From NCBI GenBank assembly GCA_021737325.1, contig JAIPED010000003.1:1-56872 (forward strand): a DNA stretch of 56,872 nt. The letters are read 5' to 3'. Shown here piece after piece: positions 25,830 to 36,091 of the stretch (positions are counted from its first letter, which is position 1; each line of letters begins with the position of its first letter). The DNA is from Deltaproteobacteria bacterium (lineage in GTDB: Bacteria; Desulfobacterota; Syntrophia; Syntrophales; JAIPED01). The position numbers and the translations under genes were made by a program. The notes below the pieces were generated by a model. That model was not told the origin of the DNA. It saw only the letters and a program-made list of their open reading frames with translations, and did not search any database.

Positions 25830-26972
25830 ATGGAACAGAACCATTTACCTTGCCATGATCGCATTAATCTCGGCAGTTATTATACAAAGCCCGCGATAGT
25901 TTCCTTGGTTCTCTCTCTCTTGCATAAAAATGTGGGCGACATTGCGGCTTATGCGTTGGTGGATACCTCCTGCGGGTATGGTTCATTTCTCGCCACCGAC
26001 TTCCCTTGCCGCAAAATTGGTGCGGACATTGATAAAGAGGCGCTGAAGGTGGCTTCTGCACAAGTACCTGCCGCTACCCTTTTTTATCATAACAGTCTTA
26101 GGCATGTTTCCCGTAGGCAATACGGTTTATCCGCCCATGATAAAATCATTATCATCGGTAACCCTCCTTATAACGATGCCACATCGCTGGTAAGGAGGCA
26201 GTTGAAACGGAAGGCCATGGAGGTGGATTGTGAATTGAAAACACGGGACATTGGAATTTCGTTTTTGCGTGCCTTTAGCAAACTCCAAGCCGACTACATT
26301 TGCATTCTGCATCCCTTATCATACCTAATAAAGCGGGCCAATTTTGCCCTGCTAAAGGATTTTGCGCAGGGATATAGGCTCCTTGCCGCACGGGTTATCA
26401 GTAGCGCCGAATTTGCGGAGACTTCCAAGGCAACCACTTTTCCTATCATCGCTGCTTTGTATCAACGCAATGCTGCGGGGATGGATTTTGCCTTCATCGA
26501 AGGCTATCCTTTTATTACTACAGAGGAAAAGACTTTTCGGCTCTCGGATTTCGACTATGTAACTGGTTATCTTCATAAGTATCCCAACCAGCGCCATATC
26601 CGCCAGAGCGAGGCGGTTGCTAAATTTTGGACATTGAGGGATATCAATGCGCTTAGAAGGAGCCGAACATTTGTTCAGAAAACAACTGCCAGCACCGTAT
26701 TAGTAACGACACAGATGCTGGATTATTACTGTTATGTCGATGTTTTTAAACGCCATATCACGCACATTCCCTACTATCTCGGGAATTGCGACATTATTAT
26801 TGACAATTATGCTTTTCTGGAAATCAAGGATGCTTTCCGATTCCTCAGCCTGCAACACAACCCACAACTCGGGTTGGAAATTGGTAGCGGTTGGGATGGC
26901 GATAATTCCCGTAAAGCGGTTAGTAGCTATATGAAAAATTTACTGCATGAGCATTACATTAATGGCGTATAG
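25830..26972 (+). CDS. Orphan DNA adenine methyltransferase (N6, NPPY type)
   Basis: 380 residues from ATG 25830. It shows motif I DTSCGYGSFL (45-54) for S-adenosylmethionine, an acidic D66 loop, and catalytic motif IV IIIGNPPYND (107-116). It opens with LGSYYTKPAIV, a variant of the Y[FY]TP opening of type II and Eco57I-like methylases. No restriction endonuclease or specificity subunit is adjacent, so it looks like a solitary methylase; a role in regulation or a lost R-M system are both possible. It begins 21 bases after tRNA-His. An earlier in-frame start would overlap the tRNA and is rejected. Confidence 0.82.
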   Translation: MEQNHLPCHDRINLGSYYTKPAIVSLVLSLLHKNVGDIAAYALVDTSCGYGSFLATDFPCRKIGADIDKEALKVASAQVPAATLFYHNSLRHVSRRQYGLSAHDKIIIIGNPPYNDATSLVRRQLKRKAMEVDCELKTRDIGISFLRAFSKLQADYICILHPLSYLIKRANFALLKDFAQGYRLLAARVISSAEFAETSKATTFPIIAALYQRNAAGMDFAFIEGYPFITTEEKTFRLSDFDYVTGYLHKYPNQRHIRQSEAVAKFWTLRDINALRRSRTFVQKTTASTVLVTTQMLDYYCYVDVFKRHITHIPYYLGNCDIIIDNYAFLEIKDAFRFLSLQHNPQLGLEIGSGWDGDNSRKAVSSYMKNLLHEHYINGV

Positions 26973-26992
26973 ACACTGAATGGAGGAATACT

Positions 26993-28192
26993 GTGGGAAG
27001 CTTTGCTATCTTTGTTGTTGGTCTTGTTGTTGGTCTCATTATCGGTACGCTCGTTACGATGCTTTTTAAGGGAGTTACTTCACGGGAAAAGGAAGAGCTT
27101 GCCAGCAGGATGATAGAAGAAGCGAAGAGGTACCATAGCGAAGCTACCAGCGCTATCTTGGAACAGGCAAGAATGTCGTTTGGCTCGCTTTCCCGTAATG
27201 CACTCTTAGAAAATTCTGAAGAATTTCTTAGGCTTGCCAATTCGACGCTGGCAAAAGAGCGGAGCATGGGTGCGGGCGAATTGGAAGGTAAGAAAGCACT
27301 GATTGATGGGCAACTGGAATTGATGCGCAAGGAGCTCCAAAATGTAGCAACAATCGCCAGTGATTTGGAAAAAGATCGCGTGGAAAAATTCGCCCAACTC
27401 AGCAAGCAGATACAGATGACCAGCGATGTTACCAGCCAATTGGCGCAAACCACAGGAGCGTTGAAAGAAGCGCTTTCCTCATCACAAAAACGAGGGCAAT
27501 GGGGTGAGCGAATGGCGGAGGATATCTTCCGCACGGTGGGGCTTAAAGAGGGAATTAACTACACCAAACAAACCACCATTGAAGGAACGGGCAAGCGCCC
27601 CGATTTTACCTTTCTGCTGCCCGGCGGGGTTAAGATGCATATGGATGTCAAGTTTCCGTTGGATAACTATCTGCGGTTTTTGGAGACAAGCTCCCCTGCG
27701 GAAAAGGAAAAATATCGGCGCGATTTCCTCGCGGATGTGAAGATGAAAATAAAGGACATAGCCCGCCGTGAATATATCAACCCCGCCGAAGGAACGGTTG
27801 ATTGCGCCTTGTGCTTCATTCCCAACGAGCAGGTTTTTTCGTTTATTTATGAAACTGATGCGGGGATAACCATGGAGGCGATGCAAAGCAAGGTGGTCAT
27901 TTGCTCGCCAATAACCGTTTTTGCGGTACTTGCCCTAATCCGACAGGCGACGGAAAATTTTAATCTGAGTAAAACTACCGATGAGTTGCTGGGGCTATTA
28001 GGCGCATTCCGCAAGCAATGGGAGGAATTTGCCGCCAAGATGGATGGGCTGGGTAACGATATTAATAAATTGCAAAATAATTATGAGGCCTTGGTAACAA
28101 CGCGCCGTCGTGCCTTAGAAAGACCACTAAATAGAATAGAGAGCATCAGGGAGCAAAAAGGAGTGCTCGCGATTCCGAGCATCACAGAGTAG
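26993..28192 (+). CDS. rmuC: DNA recombination protein RmuC
   Basis: 399 residues from GTG 26993 (GGAGG about 7 bases upstream). An N-terminal membrane segment (residues 2-25) is followed by a coiled coil (about 30-165) and the RmuC nuclease-like domain (GQWGERMAEDIFRTVGL, GKRPDFTFLLPGG, MDVKFPLDNY with the Asp/Lys of a PD-(D/E)xK-like core). RmuC limits rearrangements at inverted repeats and has been linked to defence against mobile DNA. 28193-28281 contains only short inverted repeats without a convincing T-run. Confidence 0.93.
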   Translation: MGSFAIFVVGLVVGLIIGTLVTMLFKGVTSREKEELASRMIEEAKRYHSEATSAILEQARMSFGSLSRNALLENSEEFLRLANSTLAKERSMGAGELEGKKALIDGQLELMRKELQNVATIASDLEKDRVEKFAQLSKQIQMTSDVTSQLAQTTGALKEALSSSQKRGQWGERMAEDIFRTVGLKEGINYTKQTTIEGTGKRPDFTFLLPGGVKMHMDVKFPLDNYLRFLETSSPAEKEKYRRDFLADVKMKIKDIARREYINPAEGTVDCALCFIPNEQVFSFIYETDAGITMEAMQSKVVICSPITVFAVLALIRQATENFNLSKTTDELLGLLGAFRKQWEEFAAKMDGLGNDINKLQNNYEALVTTRRRALERPLNRIESIREQKGVLAIPSITE

Positions 28193-28281
28193 ATAGTTGA
28201 CAGGTGCCACTGAAGGTGGCAGTGGCGGCACCGCCCTTCTTTTATTGTTAAGTAAGCTGGAAAAACGAACAAGTAACAAAC

Positions 28282-28358
28282 GCGCCCGTAGCTCAGTTGG
28301 ATAGAGTCGCAGACTTCGAATCTGTTGGTCGCACGTTCGAGTCGTGCCGGGCGCACCA
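28282..28358 (+). tRNA. tRNA-Arg (TCG)
   Basis: 77-base cloverleaf with perfect acceptor stem GCGCCCG/CGGGCGC, anticodon loop CTTCGAA (anticodon TCG), T-loop TTCGAGT, discriminator A and encoded CCA. Confidence 0.95.
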
Positions 28359-28469
28359 TAATTCTATACAAAATTGCACCTGACACAAGCTCCTCCCACC
28401 AAAATGTAGTGGAATAATTTTCCCCTTTCATATATCCCCCCGAGCCACTAATTTTAGGGATGGAACAGG

Positions 28470-29774
28470 ATGAGATTCGAAATTTCCAAAATCGGTAGCG
28501 GGCAAACCTATGAAATTCGCAACATTGTTGCGATAGCGCAAAAGTTAGAAAAACACGGGATAAAGGTTCATTACGAAAACATCGGCGATCCGGTTGCAAA
28601 GGGAGAGCCTCTGCCGGGATGGATGCGAGAAACCATCAAGAGTGTTTTGGCGAACGATTCGGCTTTTGCCTACTGCCATACCAAGGGAGTTACGGCAACT
28701 CGCGAGTATCTGGCGAAGAATAACAACAAGCGAGGAGGATGCCAGATAACGCCTGAAGACATCATTTTTTTTAACGGGTTAGGTGACGCCATTGCGCGTT
28801 GCTACAGCGCGTTACAAATAGATGCACGGGTTATCTTGCCAGAGCCGACATACACTACGCATTTTTTATCGGAGATACATCACGCTTCATTTCCGCCAAT
28901 AACCTACAAAATGCTCCATAATTCCTGTTGGCATCCCGATATTGCAGAAATGGAGAAAAAGGTAAAAAGCCATCCGAATATCGTGGGGATACTGGTAATC
29001 AATCCCGATAATCCCACGGGGTTCGTCTATCAAAAGAGCACCCTGGAACAAATTGTAAAAATCGCCAAGCGCCACAACCTCTTCCTTATCTTTGATGAAA
29101 CTTACATCAATATCGTTTATAACGACAAAAGCACAGCATTGCTATCCGATGTTGTCGGCGATGTGCCTGCCATCAGCATGAAGAGCATCTCGAAGGATTT
29201 TCCCTGGCCTGGAGCCCGTTGTGGTTGGTTGGAGATTTATAACGGCGACAAAGACCCCGCTTTTCAGCGCTACATTGATTTCATCTACCACCAAAAGATG
29301 TCTGAAGTTTGCTCCACAACCTTGCCACAGGTTAGCATCCCGTTGATAATGGAAAACCCCGAGTACAAAAATTATATGCGCGAACGGGTCGAGCATTACC
29401 AAAAGCTTTCTAATATCGCCTTCGACACGCTTAAAAGCAACAAGTATGTTATCGTGAACCGCACCAACGGTGCGTTTTACTTCACGGTAGTATTCAAAGA
29501 TATGTTGCTCAACAATAGACAAAGCCTAAAAATAGAAAACGGGGAAATAGAAAAATTAATCACATCGCTCTGCGGTGACAAGCTGGAGTTGGATAAGCGG
29601 TTTGTGTATAATTTACTTGGTGCCACAGGGATTTGTGTGGTGCCGCTTACTTCGTTTTCCACTTCTTTGCAGGGATTTAGAATGACGCTACTGGAAAAGG
29701 ACATTCCCACCTTTGAACGCATTGTGCGCTTAATCGGGGAGAAAATTACCGAGTATGTGGAATCGGCAGGTTAG
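28470..29774 (+). CDS. PLP-dependent aminotransferase, class I/II
   Basis: 434 residues of fold type I. Landmarks: YENIGDPVAKGEPLPGW, FFNGLGDAIARCY, VINPDNPTGFVY, IFDETYINIVY and the PLP lysine K242 in SISKDFPWPGARCGW. It resembles alanine/aspartate-type aminotransferases; the substrate cannot be set from motifs. An about 40-residue insertion near the C-terminus (about residues 340-380) is longer than in AspC-type enzymes. It is not obviously in an operon with the tRNA-Arg upstream; the ilv leader follows downstream. Confidence 0.87.
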   Translation: MRFEISKIGSGQTYEIRNIVAIAQKLEKHGIKVHYENIGDPVAKGEPLPGWMRETIKSVLANDSAFAYCHTKGVTATREYLAKNNNKRGGCQITPEDIIFFNGLGDAIARCYSALQIDARVILPEPTYTTHFLSEIHHASFPPITYKMLHNSCWHPDIAEMEKKVKSHPNIVGILVINPDNPTGFVYQKSTLEQIVKIAKRHNLFLIFDETYINIVYNDKSTALLSDVVGDVPAISMKSISKDFPWPGARCGWLEIYNGDKDPAFQRYIDFIYHQKMSEVCSTTLPQVSIPLIMENPEYKNYMRERVEHYQKLSNIAFDTLKSNKYVIVNRTNGAFYFTVVFKDMLLNNRQSLKIENGEIEKLITSLCGDKLELDKRFVYNLLGATGICVVPLTSFSTSLQGFRMTLLEKDIPTFERIVRLIGEKITEYVESAG

Positions 29775-29900
29775 GTTTTGTGCAAGAAACCGCGACGGGG
29801 CATCCTTGGTAATTTGTAAGGGACAGCGAGCGCTTAGTTCCTTGACAATGCCCACGCTTTGCTGTTACTCGTCGCCACCATTCAGAAAGGGTATTTCAGT

Positions 29901-29963
29901 ATGTTAGCAAAAAAAATAACCATTATCGGCATAATTATTAGCGGAGGTTTTCCGGCTAGGTAG
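29901..29963 (+). CDS. ilv leader peptide, isoleucine-rich (attenuator)
   Basis: A 20-codon frame (ATG 29901, TAG 29961-29963) containing six Ile codons (ATA, ATT, ATC, ATA, ATT, ATT within codons 6-13) and one Leu, with GAAAGGG upstream. It lies in the ilvB leader just before mutually exclusive RNA hairpins, as expected for control by Ile-tRNA charging. A TTGACA at 29842-29847 could be the -35 of its promoter, but no good -10 follows. No other gene is seen in 29775-30046. Confidence 0.8.
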   Translation: MLAKKITIIGIIISGGFPAR

Positions 29964-30021
29964 TGGTTTTCCTTTTATTTTTAACCGTTGCCAGTCGCAA
30001 AGCTGGCAACGGTTTTTTTTT
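29959..30021 (+). terminator. ilvB attenuator: antiterminator and terminator
   Basis: The terminator is AACCGTTGCCAG / CTGGCAACGGTT (12 bp, 29983-30014) followed by a long T-run. Its 5' arm AACCGTTGCC can instead pair with GGTAGTGGTT at 29959-29968 (10 of 10 pairs counting G-U), which overlaps the leader stop codon. A ribosome stalled on the Ile codons would leave 29959-29968 free and allow read-through into ilvB. A ribosome at the stop codon would block it and let the terminator form. Confidence 0.82.
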
Positions 30022-30046
30022 GTAAAAATCTTCAAGGAGGTGAAAG

Positions 30047-31786
30047 GTGAAAATTTCGGGAGCGCAGATTTTATTCAAGGCGTTAGCGATGGAGGGGGTG
30101 GAAGTGATTTTTGGCTATCCCGGCGGAGCCGTAATCGGCATTTATGACGAGATGACGCGACAGAACATTCGTCATATCTTAGTGCGTCATGAGCAAGGGG
30201 CAATACATGCTGCCGATGGTTATGCGCGAGCTTCGGGCAAGGTTGGAGTTTGCCTCGCCACTTCTGGACCAGGGGCAACCAATACCGTAACGGGTATTGC
30301 TAATGCCTATCTGGATTCCATCCCTGTGGTAATTCTTACCGGACAGGTGCCAACAGCGCTGATAGGCACGGATGCATTTCAGGAGGTTGATATCACGGGG
30401 ATAACCCGCCCCTGTACCAAGCATAACTTTTTGGTGCGTAATGTCTCCGATGTGGGAAGGATTACGCGAGACGCTTTTGCCATCGCTCGTTCGGGGCGCC
30501 CAGGCCCTGTTTTGATAGATCTACCCAAAGATATCATGCAGATGGAGCTGGAAGAAGCGGATGTTAATTTTAACGGTGAGTATAACTGTGAAGAAGAACC
30601 CGTTGATCGTAGCCAAATTAACAGGGCTGTTGAAATGATAAGGGAAGCGCGAAAACCCGTTATCTTTTCTGGCGGCGGTGTTGTCATGGGCGGAGCATCT
30701 GCAGAATTACGCGAGTTGGCACGGATAACGGGTGCACCGGTAACTTCTTCGCTGATGGGATTGGGAGCATTTAACGCTTCCTCACCTCTTTGGATGGGAA
30801 TGCCTGGAATGCACGGAACCTACTGCGCGAACATGGCATTTAGCCATTGCGATTTGATTATCGGTGTGGGGGTGCGTTTTGATGACCGCGTAACCTCAAA
30901 GGTGGATCTCTTTGCGCCTAATGCCCGTATAATCCATATTGATATTGATCCCGTCTCAATTGATAAAATTATCAAGACAAGCCTTGCCATCGTGGCGGGG
31001 GCAAAAAGTGCCCTATCCGCCATCAATGCGGAGCTAGCTGAATATAGCCCCTCTTCCCATGTTTCCATTTGGCAGGAGCAGGTGCTAAAATGGAAGCGGG
31101 AAAAACCGCTCAGCTACAAAAAAAGCGAGGCAATTAAGCCACAGTTTGTGGTGGAAAAGCTCTACGAAGTTTCTCGGGGAGAAGCGATTATCGCTACCGA
31201 GGTCGGGCAGAATCAAATGTGGGGAGCGCAGTTTTACCATTACAAAAAGCCGAACACCTTTATTACCTCGGGTGGCCTAGGAACAATGGGATTTGGCTTA
31301 CCGGCGGCTATTGGAGCCCAGGTAGCGCGCCCTGATGCTATCGTTGTTGATCTTGCTGGTGACGGCAGCATTCAGATGAACATCCAGGAACTGGCAACGG
31401 CGGTACAGAACAACATCCCCGTGAAGATAGCAATCCTCAACAACAACTTCTTGGGAATGGTGCGCCAATGGCAGGAAATTTTTTATCAAAAACGCTATTC
31501 GCATACCGATTTGCTGGGCAACCCTGATTTCGTCAAGATTGCCGAAGCCTACGGTGCGAAGGGACTGAGGGCAAGCAAGGTCGAAGAGGTGGAGATGATT
31601 ATCAAAGAAGCATTTGCGACAGAAGGAGTGGTGGTGATGGAATTTATCGTGGATAGAGAAGAAGGGGTTTATCCGATGGTAAAGCCAGGATCTCCACTTA
31701 CCGATATGGACCTTGGTCCAATGGCTCCCGAGGAGGACAGCAGAGCGGAGATAGGCGACGATCCCTCGACACGCTCGTTTAATTAG
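30047..31786 (+). CDS. ilvB: Acetolactate synthase large subunit
   Basis: Condenses two pyruvates, or pyruvate with 2-ketobutyrate, the first common step of Val, Leu and Ile synthesis. 579 residues from GTG 30047 behind AAGGAGGTGAAAG. TPP-activating E49 lies in VRHEQGAIHAADGYA, an FAD-binding middle domain follows, and the TPP motif is GDGSIQMNIQELAT...NNNFLGMVRQW. The short tail after DLGPMAPEEDS is acidic and slightly longer than usual. First gene of ilvBN-ilvC, controlled by the attenuator upstream. Confidence 0.96.
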   Translation: MKISGAQILFKALAMEGVEVIFGYPGGAVIGIYDEMTRQNIRHILVRHEQGAIHAADGYARASGKVGVCLATSGPGATNTVTGIANAYLDSIPVVILTGQVPTALIGTDAFQEVDITGITRPCTKHNFLVRNVSDVGRITRDAFAIARSGRPGPVLIDLPKDIMQMELEEADVNFNGEYNCEEEPVDRSQINRAVEMIREARKPVIFSGGGVVMGGASAELRELARITGAPVTSSLMGLGAFNASSPLWMGMPGMHGTYCANMAFSHCDLIIGVGVRFDDRVTSKVDLFAPNARIIHIDIDPVSIDKIIKTSLAIVAGAKSALSAINAELAEYSPSSHVSIWQEQVLKWKREKPLSYKKSEAIKPQFVVEKLYEVSRGEAIIATEVGQNQMWGAQFYHYKKPNTFITSGGLGTMGFGLPAAIGAQVARPDAIVVDLAGDGSIQMNIQELATAVQNNIPVKIAILNNNFLGMVRQWQEIFYQKRYSHTDLLGNPDFVKIAEAYGAKGLRASKVEEVEMIIKEAFATEGVVVMEFIVDREEGVYPMVKPGSPLTDMDLGPMAPEEDSRAEIGDDPSTRSFN

Positions 31787-31804
31787 CGGAAAGGAAAGAA
31801 AAAC

Positions 31805-32284
31805 ATGGACGAAAGAGAAAATGTCATTTCCATCTTGGTAAACAACAAACCCGATGTGCTTGCCCGAATCTCGGGAACACTTAGCGGGAGAGGTTTTAAT
31901 ATTGAGAGTATCTCCGCTAATATAACTAAAGACCCGAACAAAACAAAAATTATTCTTACTACGATTGGTAACAAAACAACCCTGGCGAAGATACTAAAAC
32001 AAATCGCCAAGCTTGTGGATATTATCACGGTGGAAGATTTAACGGGGAGAAAAGCGGTGCGTCGTGAAATGTTCTTGGTGCGGTTCAATTGGCAACTTGA
32101 GGGCAGAAAAGAAAAAATAGCCGCGCTGGTGGAAAAGAAAAAATGGAAACTGCTATGCGCCAACGATGATACCTGTATAGTAGAAATTACGGGAGAAAAC
32201 GGCTTGGCTGAGGTGATGGCGCTCACCGATTTGGGAATGGAAGACTTCACCCGAACGGGTGTTGTGGCTATCGAAAAGGCTTGA
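31805..32284 (+). CDS. ilvN: Acetolactate synthase regulatory subunit
   Basis: 159 residues. An N-terminal ACT domain (VISILVNNKPDVLARISGTLSGRGFNIESIS, quoted in part) binds valine and mediates feedback inhibition. A C-terminal ACT-like domain follows. It begins 18 bases after ilvB with GGAAAGGAAAG. The IlvH name would be equally valid. Confidence 0.94.
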   Translation: MDERENVISILVNNKPDVLARISGTLSGRGFNIESISANITKDPNKTKIILTTIGNKTTLAKILKQIAKLVDIITVEDLTGRKAVRREMFLVRFNWQLEGRKEKIAALVEKKKWKLLCANDDTCIVEITGENGLAEVMALTDLGMEDFTRTGVVAIEKA

Positions 32285-32344
32285 AGAGAATGGCCGTAAA
32301 GGCACCATGCTGATGCTGCTCTATCTGAAGAAAGGAAAAGAAAA

Positions 32345-33400
32345 ATGGCGAAGATAAATTTTGGCGGGGTTGTTGAAGAGATTGTTACTGCGGAGGAGTT
32401 TACCCTTGCTAAGGCGCAAGAAACGCTTGCCCATGAGACCGTGGCGATCATTGGCTATGGTGTCCAAGGCCCCGGACAGGCCTTGAACCTCCGCGACAAT
32501 GGCATCAAAGTTATTGTAGGACAAAGGCAGGGGGGATATTCTTGGGATAAAGCCGTTGCCGATGGTTTTGTTCCTGGCGAAACGCTTTTTAGTATTGAGG
32601 ATGCCCTCCAGAGAGCGACAATTATCGCGTATTTGCTTTCCGACGCGGGGCAAAAAGAAATGTGGAACACCGTAAAACCGCTCTTGAAAAAAGGGGCTGC
32701 GCTCTATTTTTCACATGGGTTTTCCATTGTTTACCATGATCTCACGGGCGTTGTGCCGCCCGCGGATGTTGATGTTATTTTAGTTGCCCCTAAGGGCTCA
32801 GGAAGAACGGTACGAACAAATTTTCTCGCCGGTAGTGGGATTAACGCATCATATGCTGTGTATCAGGATGCCACAGGACGGGCACAAGAAAGGGTATTAG
32901 CGCTGGGGATTGCTATTGGTTCTGGGTATCTCTTCCCCACAACTTTCCCTAAGGAAGTTTACAGCGATTTGACGGGCGAGCGAGGTGTGCTGATGGGCTG
33001 CATCGCGGGGGTAATGGAAGCGCAATACGAAACGCTGCGCAAAAACGGACATTCCCCTAGCGAAGCCTTCAACGAAACGGTGGAGGAGCTAACACAGAGT
33101 CTAATTCGGCTCATTGCCGATAACGGAATGGATTGGATGTATGCCAACTGTAGCACGACCGCGCAAAGGGGTGCCCTTGATTGGAAGGGCAGGTTTCGCG
33201 CTGCTGTTGAGCCCGTTTTTGCCGAATTGTATGAAAAGGTTATCTCCGGCCATGAGGTTAAAATCGTTTTGGAGAGTAACTCCGCACCTGATTACCGTAA
33301 AAAATTAGACAAAGAATTAACCGCAATGAAGGACATGGAGATGTGGCAGGCCGGGCAAGCGGTGCGCGCCCTGCGTCCCGAGAATAGGAAAAAAGGGTAG
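32345..33400 (+). CDS. ilvC: Ketol-acid reductoisomerase
   Basis: 351 residues, class I. The NADPH fold is IIGYGVQGPGQALNLRDNG near residues 37-55, with VLVAPKGSG-type residues about 145 and metal-binding acidic residues in the knotted C-terminal domain (DLTGERGVLMG, then ETVEELTQS). It catalyses the isomeroreduction after acetolactate synthase. It begins 60 bases after ilvN with GAAAGGAAAAG. ilvD and leuABCD are not in the window. Confidence 0.96.
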   Translation: MAKINFGGVVEEIVTAEEFTLAKAQETLAHETVAIIGYGVQGPGQALNLRDNGIKVIVGQRQGGYSWDKAVADGFVPGETLFSIEDALQRATIIAYLLSDAGQKEMWNTVKPLLKKGAALYFSHGFSIVYHDLTGVVPPADVDVILVAPKGSGRTVRTNFLAGSGINASYAVYQDATGRAQERVLALGIAIGSGYLFPTTFPKEVYSDLTGERGVLMGCIAGVMEAQYETLRKNGHSPSEAFNETVEELTQSLIRLIADNGMDWMYANCSTTAQRGALDWKGRFRAAVEPVFAELYEKVISGHEVKIVLESNSAPDYRKKLDKELTAMKDMEMWQAGQAVRALRPENRKKG

Positions 33401-33511
33401 CTTTGCCTTTGTCGGGAAGTTTCTTCTCCTCTGCGGGCTTTTGTCCGTTGAAATCACCAATACCGTATGTTAGCGGTACAAACCAGGCTTGATTATTAGC
33501 GAGGTGGAACG

Positions 33512-36091
33512 ATGGAAGAGCGATATAATCCCCAAGCGGTAGAAGAAAAGTGGCAAAAACGATGGGAACAGGAAGGCACTTTTACCTGCAACGAAGATGG
33601 TAAAAAACCCAAGTTTTACCTGCTGGAGATGTTTCCCTATCCTTCAGGAAGAATACACATGGGGCATGTGCGCAACTACTCCATCGGCGATGTCGTTGCA
33701 CGGCATAAAAAAATGCGTGGCTTTAATGTGCTACACCCCATGGGGTGGGATTCCTTCGGGATGCCCGCAGAAAATGCGGCGATTGAGAACAAAATCCATC
33801 CGGCGACATGGACCAGGACAAACATCGCCACGATGAAAAAGCAACTCCAGCGCATGGGCTTCAGCTACGATTGGCAGAGAGAAATTTCCACCTGTGAGCC
33901 GGAATACTACCGCTGGGAGCAACTTTTTTTCTTGTGGATGTTGAAAAAAGGGCTGGCGTATAAGAAAGAAGCACTAGTAAATTTTTGTGAATCCTGTCAA
34001 ACGGTGCTGGCAAATGAGCAGGTTGAGGGCGGCCTTTGCTGGCGGTGTCAGAAAGAAGTGAAGCAAAAACAGTTAGAGCAATGGTTCTTTCGTATTACCC
34101 AGTACGCGGAAGAGCTGTTAACCGACACGGACAAGCTAACTGGCTGGCCTGAAAAAGTCTTAACCCAACAGCGCAACTGGATTGGCAAAAGCGTTGGTTG
34201 CCATGTTTATTTTCCTATGGAGAATGGAACGGAAGCGCTAAGCGTTTTCACTACCAGACAGGATACCTTGTTTGGCGCCTCGTTCATGCTGATTGCTGCG
34301 GAACATCCACGAGTAACCGAAATTGCCAAGGGAAAAGATAACGAAGCTGAGGTTATCGCCTTTGTCAAAAAGGTGAAGAAGCAAGATAGGGTGCTTCGCA
34401 CCGCGGAGAATTATGAAAAAGAGGGAGTATTTTTAGGTTGCCACTGCATCAATCCCCTCACCGGCAAAAAAATGCCCATCTATGCCGCCAATTATGTCTT
34501 AGCCGATTATGGCACGGGTTGTGTCATGGCGGTTCCTACCCACGATCAACGCGATTTTGAATTTGCTAAAAAATATGAGTTGCCACTGATTGTGGTAATT
34601 CAACCCCCAGATAAGGCGCTAAACATCACCACGATGACGGAAGCCTACACCGAAGAGGGTGTTTTGGTTAATTCTGGGCAATTCAACGGCATGAAAAATA
34701 CGCAAGCAATGGAGATTATTGCTGATTATCTAGAGCAGGAGGGAAAAGGCAAGCGCGCCGTGCAATACCGACTCCGCGACTGGGGAATATCGCGCCAACG
34801 CTACTGGGGTGCGCCGATTCCGCTTATTTATTGCGATAAATGTGGAGTTGTTCCCGTTCGCGAGGAGGACTTGCCCGTTCTTCTGCCACAGGGCGTGCAG
34901 ATAACAGGGGAAGGAAAATCACCCCTCGCTACCCTGCCAGAGTTTGTCAATACAACCTGTCCGCAGTGCGGAGGGCCCGCAAAGCGAGAAACCGATACGA
35001 TGGACACCTTTGTAGAATCATCGTGGTATTTCAATCGTTTCTGCTCCCCGAAAGAGGAAAAAGCCCCAGGGCTCAACACGCAAAAGGTTCACTACTGGAT
35101 GCCCATAGACCAATACATCGGCGGGATTGAACATGCGATTATGCACCTGCTATATTCGCGATTTTATACCAAGGTCTTGCGTGATTTGGGGGTGCTGAAC
35201 TTTGCTGAACCCATTAGCAGGTTACTCACCCAAGGCATGGTTTGCAAGGAGAGCTTGACTTGCCCTGAGCATGGTTACCTCTATCCCAATCAGGTGGAAA
35301 ATTCTCGTTGTACCATCTGCGGGCGGGAGGTGGTGGTCGGCAAAACAGAAAAGATGTCCAAAACGAAGAAAAATGTCATTGATCCCGATACCCTGGTGCA
35401 GCTCTATGGCGCGGATACGGTGAGGGTTTTTTGCCTCTTTGCCGCCCCGCCCGAAAAAGATTTGGAATGGAGCGATCAAGGCATTGAAGGATCCTATCGT
35501 TTTCTTAACAGAGTTTGGCGCATTGTTATGGAACATCTTGACCTCATTGCGGACATTGAAAAATACCACGGTAATGAAGATTTACCCGAACCCCTACGCA
35601 ACCTAAGGAAAAAGACGCATCAGACGATTCGCAAAGTTTCCTCCGATTTGGAGGACAGGTTCCGCTTCAACACGGCTATCAGCGCCATAATGGAATTGGT
35701 CAATGCCCTCTATCTTCTGGAAAAGAGCCACGACACACTAACGCGACGGGTTGTTAGAGAGACCGTTGAAGCAATACTTTCCTTGTTGGCACCCATTGCG
35801 CCGCATATTGCCGAGGAACTTTGGGGGCGTATTGGTAACAAGGATATGCTTGTTACCAGTCAGTGGCCTGATTACGATAGAAATGTGGCTTCCGAAGAAG
35901 AGATAACGATAGTCATCCAAATCAATGGCAAGGTGCGCTCGCGCATTGCCGTCCCTGCAGACGAGAACGAAGAGAACATCAAGAAAACCGTGCATGAGGA
36001 TGAAAGGATCATCAGGGCACTAGCCGACAAGATTCTCGTTAAAGAGATTTATGTCCCCGGTAAGCTCCTAAACATCGTTGCGCGGGATTGA
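33512..36091 (+). CDS. leuS: Leucyl-tRNA synthetase
   Basis: 859 residues, class Ia bacterial type. HIGH motif HMGH at 49-52, KMSKT at 614-618 (a KMSKS variant), a CP1 editing domain (about 230-420), and two zinc-finger-like Cys pairs (CESC...CWRC and CDKC...CPQC). The anticodon-binding helices and the C-terminal domain are present. GAGGTGG lies about 6 bases before the ATG. lptE overlaps its stop codon, an order common in Deltaproteobacteria. Confidence 0.97.
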   Translation: MEERYNPQAVEEKWQKRWEQEGTFTCNEDGKKPKFYLLEMFPYPSGRIHMGHVRNYSIGDVVARHKKMRGFNVLHPMGWDSFGMPAENAAIENKIHPATWTRTNIATMKKQLQRMGFSYDWQREISTCEPEYYRWEQLFFLWMLKKGLAYKKEALVNFCESCQTVLANEQVEGGLCWRCQKEVKQKQLEQWFFRITQYAEELLTDTDKLTGWPEKVLTQQRNWIGKSVGCHVYFPMENGTEALSVFTTRQDTLFGASFMLIAAEHPRVTEIAKGKDNEAEVIAFVKKVKKQDRVLRTAENYEKEGVFLGCHCINPLTGKKMPIYAANYVLADYGTGCVMAVPTHDQRDFEFAKKYELPLIVVIQPPDKALNITTMTEAYTEEGVLVNSGQFNGMKNTQAMEIIADYLEQEGKGKRAVQYRLRDWGISRQRYWGAPIPLIYCDKCGVVPVREEDLPVLLPQGVQITGEGKSPLATLPEFVNTTCPQCGGPAKRETDTMDTFVESSWYFNRFCSPKEEKAPGLNTQKVHYWMPIDQYIGGIEHAIMHLLYSRFYTKVLRDLGVLNFAEPISRLLTQGMVCKESLTCPEHGYLYPNQVENSRCTICGREVVVGKTEKMSKTKKNVIDPDTLVQLYGADTVRVFCLFAAPPEKDLEWSDQGIEGSYRFLNRVWRIVMEHLDLIADIEKYHGNEDLPEPLRNLRKKTHQTIRKVSSDLEDRFRFNTAISAIMELVNALYLLEKSHDTLTRRVVRETVEAILSLLAPIAPHIAEELWGRIGNKDMLVTSQWPDYDRNVASEEEITIVIQINGKVRSRIAVPADENEENIKKTVHEDERIIRALADKILVKEIYVPGKLLNIVARD

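Noticed and set aside
28193-28260. Terminator after rmuC
   Set aside because: Short GCCACT/AGTGGC inverted repeats are present but the following T-rich stretch is interrupted, so it is not called.
29842-29876. Strong sigma-70 promoter for the ilv leader
   Set aside because: TTGACA is present, but no acceptable -10 is found at 16-18 bases, so it is mentioned only as a possibility.
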